This document shows, in pieces, positions 27,969 to 36,179 of a stretch of 64,000 nt of DNA. Position numbers and translations under genes: made by a program. The DNA is from Methanobrevibacter ruminantium (lineage in GTDB: Archaea > Methanobacteriota > Methanobacteria > Methanobacteriales > Methanobacteriaceae). The stretch's first letter is position 1. Each line of letters begins with the position of its first letter. The stretch is from NCBI GenBank assembly GCA_004553595.1, contig SFKZ01000004.1:79410-143409 (forward strand). Direction: 5' to 3'. Below the pieces are notes generated by a model, which saw only the letters and a list, made by a program, of their open reading frames with translations, did not search any database and was not told the DNA's origin.

Positions 27969-28904
27969 ATGACAGAAGCTCAAAATGATGCAAAAAACGA
28001 GGAATATATTGATAGTTTAAAAGATGAAATAAGCTATTTAAGAGAGATTCTAGCCAGCAAACTCTTTGAAGAAGATAATTTGATAAATTTCACATGCAGA
28101 GAAATTGAAACAGATTATTCCTTAAAATTTGGAGTTTATAAATACAAGATTAAAGATTACAAGCTTAAAATCAAGAAAACAAAAAGAACTATAGAATTGA
28201 TTAAGAAAATGGTTAATCAACAATCCACTAATCAATTCAACAAGGAATTAAGTGATTTAGAGGAAAATCAAATCAAGATCAATAAGACCAAAATCAATAA
28301 GCCAAAAATCAATATGAGTGAAATTGAAAGCCATATTGAAAATGAGTTTAAAGAGGAAGATTTGGAATTGCAGACAGAAACTGCAAAAGTGAATATCCTT
28401 ATTGAAGAGCATAAAAACAATTTAAGCAAAAAACAGGATTTTAAGGAATTGCACACAATTTATAAGGATTGCATAAGAAAAATCCATCCTGATCTATTGC
28501 TTGAACCAACAGATTATGAGGAAAACTTGTTTTATAGTTCCAAAGAGACCTATGAAGATAGGGATTTGGAAGAATTGAAGTCCACACAAAATCTAATAAT
28601 CAGGCATGAAATTGAAAATGAACCAAAAACCCTAGAAGACTATGAAAAGCTTAGAAACAAGCTGGAAATCAATATCGAACTTGAAGATAAGGAACTTTCA
28701 GAAATAGTCAACTCCAAGCCATATACCCAACAGAAGTTCCTATTGGATACCAAAAAAGTGAATAACTATAGGGAAGGATTGGTTACTTCTTTATTGGAAG
28801 TTGAAAAGGAGTATATAAAAATCAATAAAGACTTAAGTGAACTTAAAAAAGAGAACAATCTTAGCTATAAATTAGATTTGACTAAAAATAATTCAAATAA
28901 TTAA
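27969..28904 (+). CDS. Coiled-coil protein with J-domain-like segment
   Basis: This 311-residue, highly charged protein starts at 27969, where AAGGAG lies 7 bases upstream (an in-frame TTG two codons earlier is unlikely). Residues ~10-150 and 215-300 are predicted long helices or coiled coil. Residues ~158-205 look like a degenerate J domain, with helix LHTIYKDCIRKIHPD, the HPD motif at 173-175, and a second helix ending in ETYEDRDLEELKS. A J domain would recruit DnaK/Hsp70. The family is not otherwise recognised. Lysine-rich KINKTKINKPKIN forms a small internal repeat at about 103-115. Confidence 0.6.
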   Translation: MTEAQNDAKNEEYIDSLKDEISYLREILASKLFEEDNLINFTCREIETDYSLKFGVYKYKIKDYKLKIKKTKRTIELIKKMVNQQSTNQFNKELSDLEENQIKINKTKINKPKINMSEIESHIENEFKEEDLELQTETAKVNILIEEHKNNLSKKQDFKELHTIYKDCIRKIHPDLLLEPTDYEENLFYSSKETYEDRDLEELKSTQNLIIRHEIENEPKTLEDYEKLRNKLEINIELEDKELSEIVNSKPYTQQKFLLDTKKVNNYREGLVTSLLEVEKEYIKINKDLSELKKENNLSYKLDLTKNNSNN

Positions 28905-29001
28905 TTTTTTTTAATTTATTAAATTAATTAATTGATTAATTTTATTAATTATTTTTTTTAAATTTTTTTAAATTTTTTTATTAATTTATTTAAATTTTTA
29001 A
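28905..29001. terminator. Shared T/A-rich terminator between convergent genes
   Basis: After the coiled-coil gene stop come T runs on the plus strand (ttttttttaatttatt, then tttttttaaattttttta twice). They serve the plus-strand gene. The mirror A/T content also gives a T-rich minus strand, but with fewer long runs. No stable hairpin was seen beyond simple AT self-complementarity. Confidence 0.45.
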
Positions 29002-29448
29002 TTAATTGCTTATTTTATTGGTGCTGAATAACATAACATAAGCATCAGATCCATCCTCATAGTAATTAGGTACTTTCCTATCAATTTCAAAACCGAATTT
29101 TTGATAGAAACTGACAGCAGCTTCATTATGGGACTTCACTTCCAAAGTTACCCTATGGATATCAATATTCCTGAATATGCTTATTGCCATCATAAGCAAT
29201 CGAGTTGCTATATGCTGTCTGCGGAATTTGCTATCAACTGCAAGAGCAATTATATGACCTAAACCTTCTTCTTTTACCCAAAAAATGATATACCCTACAA
29301 TCTCACCATCTTCAACAGCAACAAGAAATCCTGCGCCGATTTCATATAATTGCTGAAGAATAGCCAATTCATAAGGTGTAGAAAAGGACTCTACTTCAAT
29401 TTGATACACTCTGGCCAAATCAGAAGGGACAAATTCACGAATAAACAT
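29002..29448 (-). CDS. rimI: GNAT acetyltransferase, RimI-like
   Basis: RimI-type enzymes acetylate protein N-termini from acetyl-CoA. The start at 29448 (MFIREFVPSDLARVYQIE, 148 residues) is preferred over a TTG 21 bp upstream. The GNAT core is visible: IIALAVDSKFRRQHIATRLL (motif A, with RRQHIA in place of the usual Q/RxxGxG/A), then VTLEVKSHNEAAVSFYQKFGFE. The order and length match archaeal RimI (Ard1-like) proteins. The histidine in the CoA loop is an unusual substitution. Confidence 0.85.
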   Translation of the reverse strand: MFIREFVPSDLARVYQIEVESFSTPYELAILQQLYEIGAGFLVAVEDGEIVGYIIFWVKEEGLGHIIALAVDSKFRRQHIATRLLMMAISIFRNIDIHRVTLEVKSHNEAAVSFYQKFGFEIDRKVPNYYEDGSDAYVMLFSTNKISN

Positions 29449-29663
29449 AAAAAACACTTTAAAAATCAAATAAATATTATTTTCTAATCATTTTTCTAAT
29501 TGAAAATTTATATTAATATTATTTAATTTACTCCATTAAAAATATTTCTAAAAATTAAATTAAAAGCATGAAAGTGAGATAAAATAAAACAGAAATAGAA
29601 CATATTAAATTATTAAAAGACAAATACATTATTAAGAAATAAAAAACTTAAAAAGGAATAAAA

Positions 29664-30074
29664 ATGTGGAACGATTTAGAGGAATTCATTCTTAAATTAG
29701 CTATTGAAAATAGTGAAAAAACCGGCAAAAAAACAAAGATAGTTGAAATTGGAGCGGGAAAATTCCAAACAATATCTAAAAATTTAAGTGAAAATGAAAA
29801 TATTGACATTATAATGACAGATATTGATCCTGCAAATGAAAACATTATAAAAGATGATGTTTTCAATCCAAACATGAGTATCTATAAGGATGCAGACATA
29901 TTGTTTTCAATAAGACCCCCTGCAGAATTGCAGGAAGCGATTATGAAAATAAGGGATAATGTTGACGCTACATTAATCATAAAACCATTGTTCAATGAAG
30001 ATTTGAACATGAAAACCAAAAAAATGAAGTTAAAAAATTATAATCGTGCTTCATTTTACATATATGAAAGATAA
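29664..30074 (+). CDS. UPF0146 family protein
   Basis: This 136-residue protein matches the archaeal UPF0146 family. It has a Rossmann-like start VEIGAGKF (SAM- or nucleotide-binding type glycine loop), an acidic TDIDP strand end, and a conserved DILFSIRPPAELQ segment. It may be a small methyltransferase-like fold, but lacks an obvious catalytic motif. AAAGGAA lies upstream of the ATG. Confidence 0.8.
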   Translation: MWNDLEEFILKLAIENSEKTGKKTKIVEIGAGKFQTISKNLSENENIDIIMTDIDPANENIIKDDVFNPNMSIYKDADILFSIRPPAELQEAIMKIRDNVDATLIIKPLFNEDLNMKTKKMKLKNYNRASFYIYER

Positions 30075-30223
30075 ATAAGGGATTTTGAAAGTTAAAACCT
30101 TAAAGATTTAAATAACATAAATTAAAGATATAAATTTACACATTATATACCATATATAAATATAGTATAAAAAATCATGAAAATCTCAAAATGGAGATTT
30201 CAAAAAACTATTTTTAGCAAATT

Positions 30224-32923
30224 ATGAACTTGGGGATTATATTGATAGAAGAAATATTAAAGCAGTACTCCACTCAAAAAGAAGGATTGAACAGCGCTGA
30301 AGCTAATGCTCGATTAGAAAAATACGGCTTAAACAAGCTTCAGGAAAAGAAAAAAGATAGTCCTTTGAAATTATTTTTATCCCAATTCTTGGATGTTTTA
30401 ATATTCATGCTTATAATTGCAGCCATTGCAAGCTATATGATTGGAAATCATTTGGATGCAATTGTTATACTTATAGTTGTAATAATTAACTCAATAATCG
30501 GTTTTACCCAAGAATATCGTGCGGAAAATGCTATGGAAAAGCTTAAAAGTTTAGTCCATACAGATGCACACGTTAAAAGAGATGGGCACATCAAAAGAAT
30601 CCCTAGTGAAAATCTTGTTTTAGGGGATATTGTAATTCTTGAAGAGGGAGATAAAGTTCCTGCAGATTTGATTTTAATTGAATCTTATGATTTGAGAGTG
30701 GATGAATCCTCCTTAACTGGAGAGTCTGATTTTGTTAAAAAAGATACCAATTATGAAAGAGTATCCGATTTCTCAAATAAGATTAAAGATATTAAAAAAT
30801 ATTCAAAAGAGGAAGATATCCAATCTAAACTTGTATCCATGAATTCAAATGTAATCTTTGGAAAAGGAACAGGTGTTGTAATAGCTACTGGAATGGAAAC
30901 AACCATCGGAAGAATAGCTACCATGATTCAAGAAGATGCAGAGGAAACACCTTTAACAATTCAAGTGGGCAGATTAGGTAAAAAAATTGGAATACTCTCC
31001 ATAATCGTTTGTATACTCGTATTCATCATAGACTTTTATCAAGCCATGGACATTCTTGAAAGCTTTATGACCGCAGTTTCTCTTGCTGTTGCAGCTATTC
31101 CTGAAGGTCTTCCTGCAGTCTTGACTTTGACTTTGGCATTAGGAATGCAAAAGATGGCAAAATCCAATGCAATCGTTAAAAAATTGTCATCTGTAGAAAC
31201 ATTAGGATCATGCACTTACATCTGTACAGATAAAACTGGAACTTTAACAGAAAACAAAATGACTGTTAGAACCCCTTTCTTAACCAGTCAAGAGAATGGT
31301 GTATTAATTGCAGGATTATGTAACGGAGTTAGATACGAAGATGATGAATTGATTGGAAACCCCACTGATTTGGCATCATACCACTTCGCACTTGACAATG
31401 ATTTTGAAAAGCTCAAAGCGAATAGGAATTTTGAAAAAGAATTGGAAATACCTTTTGACAGCAATAGAAAAAGAATGACCTTCATTTACAGTGAAGCTGA
31501 TGAGGATGACAATAAAGATTATTACGTTTTAACAAAAGGAGCTCCTGAACTGATTTTAGACTTATCTGATAAGATCGATTTCAATGGCCATATAAACAAT
31601 TTTGACAGTTCAACCAAAAAGGAAATAATGCGTGAAATTGACAGAATGACAAAAAGGTCATTAAGGGTCATAGCTCTTGCTTACAAAAAGCTTGACAATG
31701 AGGGATATGAAAAGATTTCAGATTTGGACAATGAGGAAATAGAAAAAGGAGATTCCAAAATACATAAAACATATTCCGAGAATAAGCATCATGGAGAAAC
31801 TTTTGAAAAAGATTTGATATTTGCTGGTCTTTTAGGAATTATGGACCCTCCAAGACCAGAAGCTATTGACGCTATAGCAGATTGTCAAAAGGCAGGAATC
31901 AACGTAGTGATGATTACCGGAGACCATAAGGACACTGCAACTGCAATAGCTATGGAATTAGGCATTCTCCCTAGAGACTATTATATTCATGAAAAAAATT
32001 ATAATAATGTAATTCTTACTGGACAGGAATTGGAAGATTTAAGTGATGAGGAATACAATGAAATTGCAAAGGACATCAAAGTTTATGCAAGAGTGTATCC
32101 TGAACAGAAAAGAAGAATCATTGAAGTTCTCCAAAACCATGGTGAAATCGTATCAATGACTGGTGATGGCGTAAATGATGCACCAGCACTTAAAAAGGCT
32201 TCCATTGGAGTAGCTATGGGTAGCGGTACAGATGTCACAAAAGAATCTGCAGATATGATCATACAGGATGATAACTTTGCTACAATAGTCTCTTCAATTA
32301 GGGAAGGAAGAACAATCTTTGATAACATCAAAAGATTCTTAAAATTCCAATTATCCACAAATGTTGGAGCGATATTGACAATCACTATTGGGTCATTATT
32401 GCCAATACCAACGCCATTTACTCCAATTCAACTTTTATGGATCAATATAATAATGGATGGCCCTCCAGCGCAATCATTAGGTTTGGAAGGTTCCGAAAAA
32501 GACATAATGAGAAGACCTCCTGAAAAAGGAGAATTGATCAACAGAAAAACAATGATCAAGATCACAATTTCTGGAATGGTTATGGCAATCGGAACATTAG
32601 GACTATTCATTTATGAATTAAATAATGGAGTAGGGGATGTGAAGACCAAGGCAATTACAATTGCATTTACAGTATTCGTATTGTATCAATTGTTTAATGC
32701 ATTGAATTACAGGTCCAGTTCAAAAACAAGAAATACCGTACTTTGGTTATCTCTTATTGGATCATTCATATTGCAAGTCCTTGTTATATATGTTCCATTC
32801 CTTCAAACAATTTTCAAGACCTGTGCAATTGGATTATTTGAGTGGGTCTTAATCATCATTGTTTCAGCAATAATCTTAGTGACAGATAAAATTGCCAATA
32901 GAATTGTAGATGGAAACATTTAA
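30224..32923 (+). CDS. P-type ATPase, Ca2+ type (IIA/IIB)
   Basis: This 899-residue cation pump has the full P-type set: LTGES (actuator), DKTGTLTENKM (phosphorylated Asp), a KGAPE nucleotide-domain motif and TGDGVNDAPALKKA. In the membrane, AAIPEGLPAVL (M4) and LWINIIMDGPPAQSLG (M6, with the N-x3-D pair) give a complete Ca2+ site II. M5 reads STNVGAILTI, with alanine where SERCA has the site I glutamate. It should therefore carry one Ca2+ per cycle, as in PMCA/SPCA pumps. ATG at 30224 is used; a TTG at 30242 preceded by GGGGAT is an alternative start. A charged insertion (about residues 505-525) is rich in Lys/Glu/His. Confidence 0.88.
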   Translation: MNLGIILIEEILKQYSTQKEGLNSAEANARLEKYGLNKLQEKKKDSPLKLFLSQFLDVLIFMLIIAAIASYMIGNHLDAIVILIVVIINSIIGFTQEYRAENAMEKLKSLVHTDAHVKRDGHIKRIPSENLVLGDIVILEEGDKVPADLILIESYDLRVDESSLTGESDFVKKDTNYERVSDFSNKIKDIKKYSKEEDIQSKLVSMNSNVIFGKGTGVVIATGMETTIGRIATMIQEDAEETPLTIQVGRLGKKIGILSIIVCILVFIIDFYQAMDILESFMTAVSLAVAAIPEGLPAVLTLTLALGMQKMAKSNAIVKKLSSVETLGSCTYICTDKTGTLTENKMTVRTPFLTSQENGVLIAGLCNGVRYEDDELIGNPTDLASYHFALDNDFEKLKANRNFEKELEIPFDSNRKRMTFIYSEADEDDNKDYYVLTKGAPELILDLSDKIDFNGHINNFDSSTKKEIMREIDRMTKRSLRVIALAYKKLDNEGYEKISDLDNEEIEKGDSKIHKTYSENKHHGETFEKDLIFAGLLGIMDPPRPEAIDAIADCQKAGINVVMITGDHKDTATAIAMELGILPRDYYIHEKNYNNVILTGQELEDLSDEEYNEIAKDIKVYARVYPEQKRRIIEVLQNHGEIVSMTGDGVNDAPALKKASIGVAMGSGTDVTKESADMIIQDDNFATIVSSIREGRTIFDNIKRFLKFQLSTNVGAILTITIGSLLPIPTPFTPIQLLWINIIMDGPPAQSLGLEGSEKDIMRRPPEKGELINRKTMIKITISGMVMAIGTLGLFIYELNNGVGDVKTKAITIAFTVFVLYQLFNALNYRSSSKTRNTVLWLSLIGSFILQVLVIYVPFLQTIFKTCAIGLFEWVLIIIVSAIILVTDKIANRIVDGNI

Positions 32924-33086
32924 ACCGGTACATTAACTATGGTGCATGAATCATTGTACATGAATTAGGATACATGAACTGGATGTGAAAAATTTAAAAA
33001 AATTATAAATAGTATATTAACAAAAATATTATTAAATAAAATTATAATTATTAAATTAATTATTGATTTTTTTTAGGAGGAATATT

Positions 33087-33197
33087 ATGAATTTAATAGC
33101 AGACATTATTAACGGACTTTCATCAATGTCCATTGTTATGATCATAGGTTTCATTTTTGTTGTTGCATTAATGACAGTCATAGCAAAAAAAGCTTAA
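33087..33197 (+). CDS. Small one-helix membrane protein, 36 residues
   Basis: A short frame begins MNLIADIINGLSSMS and continues into one long hydrophobic helix (about residues 14-32), ending AKKA. It is preceded by a near-perfect AGGAGG with 6-bp spacing, one of the best ribosome binding sites in the window. That strongly suggests it is translated. It lies 163 bp after the Ca2+-type ATPase on the same strand. A regulatory micropeptide of the pump, similar in concept to phospholamban or sarcolipin, is possible but only inferred. Confidence 0.65.
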   Translation: MNLIADIINGLSSMSIVMIIGFIFVVALMTVIAKKA

Positions 33198-33747
33198 GAT
33201 AGATTTTTTATTAATTTTTAAAATTAATTTTAAATCATCCAAATATTTACCACCATAAATACTTTTTTTAACCATCACAAAAAATTTTATTATCAAAAAA
33301 AAATCATCATCAAATCCCTATTTTTTAATAAATTATTAAATTTTACTAACTGCATATAGATTACTATTTTTCAAAAATTATAATTAAAAGATTATTTTAA
33401 TTAAATTAAAACTATGTGTTATTAAATTAAAAGTTTTATAAAAAGTACCAATTTAATGAAAGTTATGGTTGATTAAACTATGGTGAATTTTTTAATCAAA
33501 AAATTTAATTGAAAAATTGAATTTTTAATGAAAATTTAAAAAAAATGAAGATAAAATTAGAAAAAATTCAAGAATAAATAATTTAATAATTTTAACAAAA
33601 TGAAAAAATTAAAATTTTTAAAATATGGAAATTTAAAAAATTTATAATTTGAAAAAATTAGAATTTAAAAAAATTAAAATTTCAAAAAGAATAGAATTTC
33701 AAAAAAATATTAGAAATTAAAAATAATAAAAAAAGTAATAATAGAAA
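33198..33747. other. Gene-free low-complexity spacer
   Basis: These 550 bp hold no ORF with a ribosome binding site. The right part (33590-33720) is a series of short near-repeats of aaaaattaaaatttaaaa type. The left part begins with T runs after the small gene. No tRNA, hairpin or insertion boundary was recognised. Confidence 0.5.
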
Positions 33748-33831
33748 CGCCGAGACTGGGATTTGAACCCAGGCGGCTATTACACCACGGGATTTCAAGT
33801 CCCGCGCCTTACCAGGCTAGACTATCTCGGC
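33748..33831 (-). tRNA. tRNA-Ser (UGA)
   Basis: The 84-nt minus-strand sequence starts GCCGAGATAGTCTAGCC and ends TCTCGGCG. The acceptor stem GCCGAGA/TCTCGGC pairs fully, with discriminator G. The anticodon stem-loop GCGGGACTTGAAATCCCGT gives anticodon TGA. A long variable arm (class II) separates it from the T-arm GGGTTCAAATCCC. CCA is not encoded. It lies 120 bp before (minus-strand downstream of) rpsJ. Confidence 0.95.
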
Positions 33832-33951
33832 ATATGAATATGTAAAATAATATAAATATGATTAATAGTAATCTAATTAGAAAATTTAATATAAATTAAA
33901 AATAAAAGTATGAAAATTAATTCTGAAAATAATTTCAGAACAAAAACTTAA

Positions 33952-34257
33952 TTATTTAAGTTCAATTTCAATACTTACGTTATCAGGAACGCTTACTTTC
34001 ATAATTTGTCTCATAGCTCTTTCATCAGCGCCAATTCCAATTAAACGTTTGTGGATACGAAGTTCCCATTTTTCCCAAGTAGCTTTTCCTTCTCCATCTG
34101 GAGATTTTCTAGTTGGTACAACTAATTTTTTAGTAGGTAATGGAATAGGGCCAGAAATATCTACACCAGTTCTTTCAGAAATTTTCTTTAACTGGTCACA
34201 GACATAATTAATTTTTTCAGGATCAGTACCTGTAAGTTTAATTCTAGCTTGATTCAT
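33952..34257 (-). CDS. rpsJ: 30S ribosomal protein S10
   Basis: This 101-residue archaeal uS10 has the conserved [20 protein letters not shown] start and [12 protein letters not shown] loop. A GGAGG site lies just upstream of the ATG. It is the last gene of the str-type cluster after tuf, from which it is separated by 224 bp containing a long inverted repeat. Confidence 0.95.
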   Translation of the reverse strand: MNQARIKLTGTDPEKINYVCDQLKKISERTGVDISGPIPLPTKKLVVPTRKSPDGEGKATWEKWELRIHKRLIGIGADERAMRQIMKVSVPDNVSIEIELK

Positions 34258-34281
34258 TTTAATCCTCCTTAAACAGGTTAA

Positions 34282-34320
34282 TAATCTAGTTTAAACCTAA
34301 AATATGATTAAACTAGATTA
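34282..34320 (-). other. Long inverted repeat between tuf and rpsJ
   Basis: TAATCTAGTTTAA (34282-34294) and TTAAACTAGATTA (34308-34320) form a perfect 13-bp stem with a 13-nt loop, 25 bp upstream of the rpsJ start. A third copy of CTAGATTA follows at 34321. It could end or process the tuf transcript, or control rpsJ translation. No T-tract follows directly on the minus strand. Confidence 0.55.
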
Positions 34321-34481
34321 CTAGATTAAAACATACTATAGATTTAAAATAAATATTATTTAAAACCTAAAAATAAAGATTTGATTTATTAGAAAAATTA
34401 AAAACTTTCTCTAATAAATTTTCAAAATTAAAACTAAAAAAATAAAAAATGAATAATTTAATTAAAAATTAATCATTAATC

Positions 34482-35723
34482 TTATTTTTTGTCAGTTACT
34501 TTAAGACATAAACCAGCTGCTACGGTTTGACCCATATCTCTGATAGCGAATCTTCCCATAGGAGGAATGCTTGCAGCTTCTTCCATAACCATAGGTTTAG
34601 TTGGTTTAATTTGTACAATAGCTGCGTCACCAGTTTTAATGAAGTCAGGTTTGGTTGCTTCAGGTTGACCGGTAGCAGGGTCGAGTTTAGAAGTTAAGTC
34701 TAAGAAAGTACATGCAGTTTGTGAGGTGTGACAGTGGAATACAGGGGTGTATCCTACGGTGATTACACCAGGGTGTTGTAATACTACAACTTGTGCAGTA
34801 AATTCTTTAGCTACGGTAGGAGCGTCAGTAGTGTGTCCAGCTACGTCTCCTCTTCTGATATCGTTTTTACCTACACCTCTTACGTTGAATCCGATGTTGT
34901 CACCAGGTTCAGCTTCAGGGAAAGTTTCGTGGTGCATTTCGATAGATTTTACTTCACCAGATACTCCAGCAGGTTCAAAGATAACGTTGTCTCCTTGTTT
35001 CATGATACCAGTTTCTACTCTTCCTACAGGTACAGTACCTACACCAGTAATAGAGTATACGTCTTGAATAGGAACTCTTAATGGTAAGTCTACAGGTTTT
35101 TCAGGTGGTACTAATTTGTCTAATTCATCCATTAAAGGACTACCTTTGTACCAGGACATGTTACCGGAGAGTTCTTTGATGTTGTCTCCTTCAAATGCAG
35201 ACATAGGAATGAAAGGAGTGGTTGCTGGGTCTCTACCGATGGATCTGAGTAAGTCAGATACTTCAGCTTTTACTTCGTTGAATCTGTCTTCACTGTAATC
35301 TACCATATCCATTTTGTTTACAGCGATGATTAATTGTTTAATACCTAAAGTCATGGATAAGAACATGTGTTCTTTGGTTTGTGGCATTACACCGTCGTTA
35401 GCAGCTACTACTAATACAGCCGCGTCAGCTTGGGATGCACCAGTAATCATGTTTTTAACGAAGTCTCTGTGTCCAGGACAGTCTACTACAGTGTAGTCGT
35501 ATTTGTTGGTGGAGAATTTTTGGTGAGCTAAGTCAATGGTTACTCCTCTTTCTCTTTCTTCACCTAATTTGTCCATAACAAATCTGAATTTATCTTCACC
35601 TTCATCTAATTGTTGTTCAGCGATTGCACCAGCTTTTAATAATAAGTGTCCTACTAAAGTGGATTTACCGTGGTCAACGTGTCCAATAAATGCTAAATTT
35701 AAATGTTCTTTTGCTTTTGCCAT
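34482..35723 (-). CDS. tuf: Elongation factor 1-alpha
   Basis: aEF1A delivers aminoacyl-tRNA to the ribosome with GTP. The 413-residue protein has G1 GHVDHGKST near residue 14, the DCPGHRDF G3 box near 90, NKMD (G4) near 150, and the archaeal/eukaryal type C-terminal domains ending with [10 protein letters not shown]. Length is normal. Codon use is strongly biased to a few codons, as expected of a highly expressed gene. A 456-bp upstream region separates it from fusA and holds an operator-like repeat cluster. Confidence 0.97.
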   Translation of the reverse strand: MAKAKEHLNLAFIGHVDHGKSTLVGHLLLKAGAIAEQQLDEGEDKFRFVMDKLGEERERGVTIDLAHQKFSTNKYDYTVVDCPGHRDFVKNMITGASQADAAVLVVAANDGVMPQTKEHMFLSMTLGIKQLIIAVNKMDMVDYSEDRFNEVKAEVSDLLRSIGRDPATTPFIPMSAFEGDNIKELSGNMSWYKGSPLMDELDKLVPPEKPVDLPLRVPIQDVYSITGVGTVPVGRVETGIMKQGDNVIFEPAGVSGEVKSIEMHHETFPEAEPGDNIGFNVRGVGKNDIRRGDVAGHTTDAPTVAKEFTAQVVVLQHPGVITVGYTPVFHCHTSQTACTFLDLTSKLDPATGQPEATKPDFIKTGDAAIVQIKPTKPMVMEEAASIPPMGRFAIRDMGQTVAAGLCLKVTDKK

Positions 35724-35880
35724 TATAAAAACCTCTTTTTATAAATTGTATATAAGTTAAGTATATAATTAAGTAAAATTATTTGTTAAGTTATTTATAT
35801 TGTTGAATATTTTTGAAATACTTATAAATTAATAATCAATAAATGTTATCAAAGATATATCAACGGATTTATTCTATAAC

Positions 35881-35940
35881 TTACATGTAAAAATTACATG
35901 GTAACAATTACATGCAATATAAAATAAATCACATGTAATA
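35881..35940. promoter_or_regulatory. Cluster of four TTACATG elements upstream of tuf
   Basis: In 60 bp there are TTACATGTAA (35881, palindromic), TTACATGGTAA (35894), TTACATGCAA (35908) and an inverted copy CACATGTAA (35930). The first three are spaced 13-14 bp. They lie 160-220 bp upstream of the tuf start in a gene-free spacer (35724-36179). This arrangement suggests a bound regulator, or less likely a remnant repeat. The remainder of the spacer has TATA-like runs close to tuf. Confidence 0.45.
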
Positions 35941-36101
35941 TAAGAATACTCAACTATATGTATATTATTATATTTTTTATAATATATAAACTATATGATT
36001 ATACCACTATTTTTTTAATAATTGAAAAAACTAAAAAAACAGCGAATTAAGTGAAACTTAATGAAATTTAATTAAAAAGATAATTAATTAAAATAAAAAA
36101 T

Positions 36102-36168
36102 TTAAATTAGGAAAAATTCCTAATTTAATAAAAACAAATCAGATAATTTAAGATAAAGATTATCTTAA
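36102..36168 (-). terminator. Double hairpin after fusA
   Basis: Two perfect inverted repeats follow the fusA stop on the minus strand. TTAAGATAA/TTATCTTAA (36148-36168) has a 9-bp stem. A second one has its arms at 36102-36113 and 36117-36128, a 12-bp stem closing on AAA, and its central part is TTAGGAAAAATTCCTAA. A T-rich tract (TTTTTTATTTTAATT) comes next. The second resembles the TAGGA/TCCTA hairpin after nifB. Confidence 0.6.
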
Positions 36169-36179
36169 TTGCTTTGGGC

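Noticed and set aside
34791-35081. Plus-strand frame of 96 residues opposite tuf
   Set aside because: It is a shadow of tuf, caused by strong codon bias in that gene, with no ribosome binding site.
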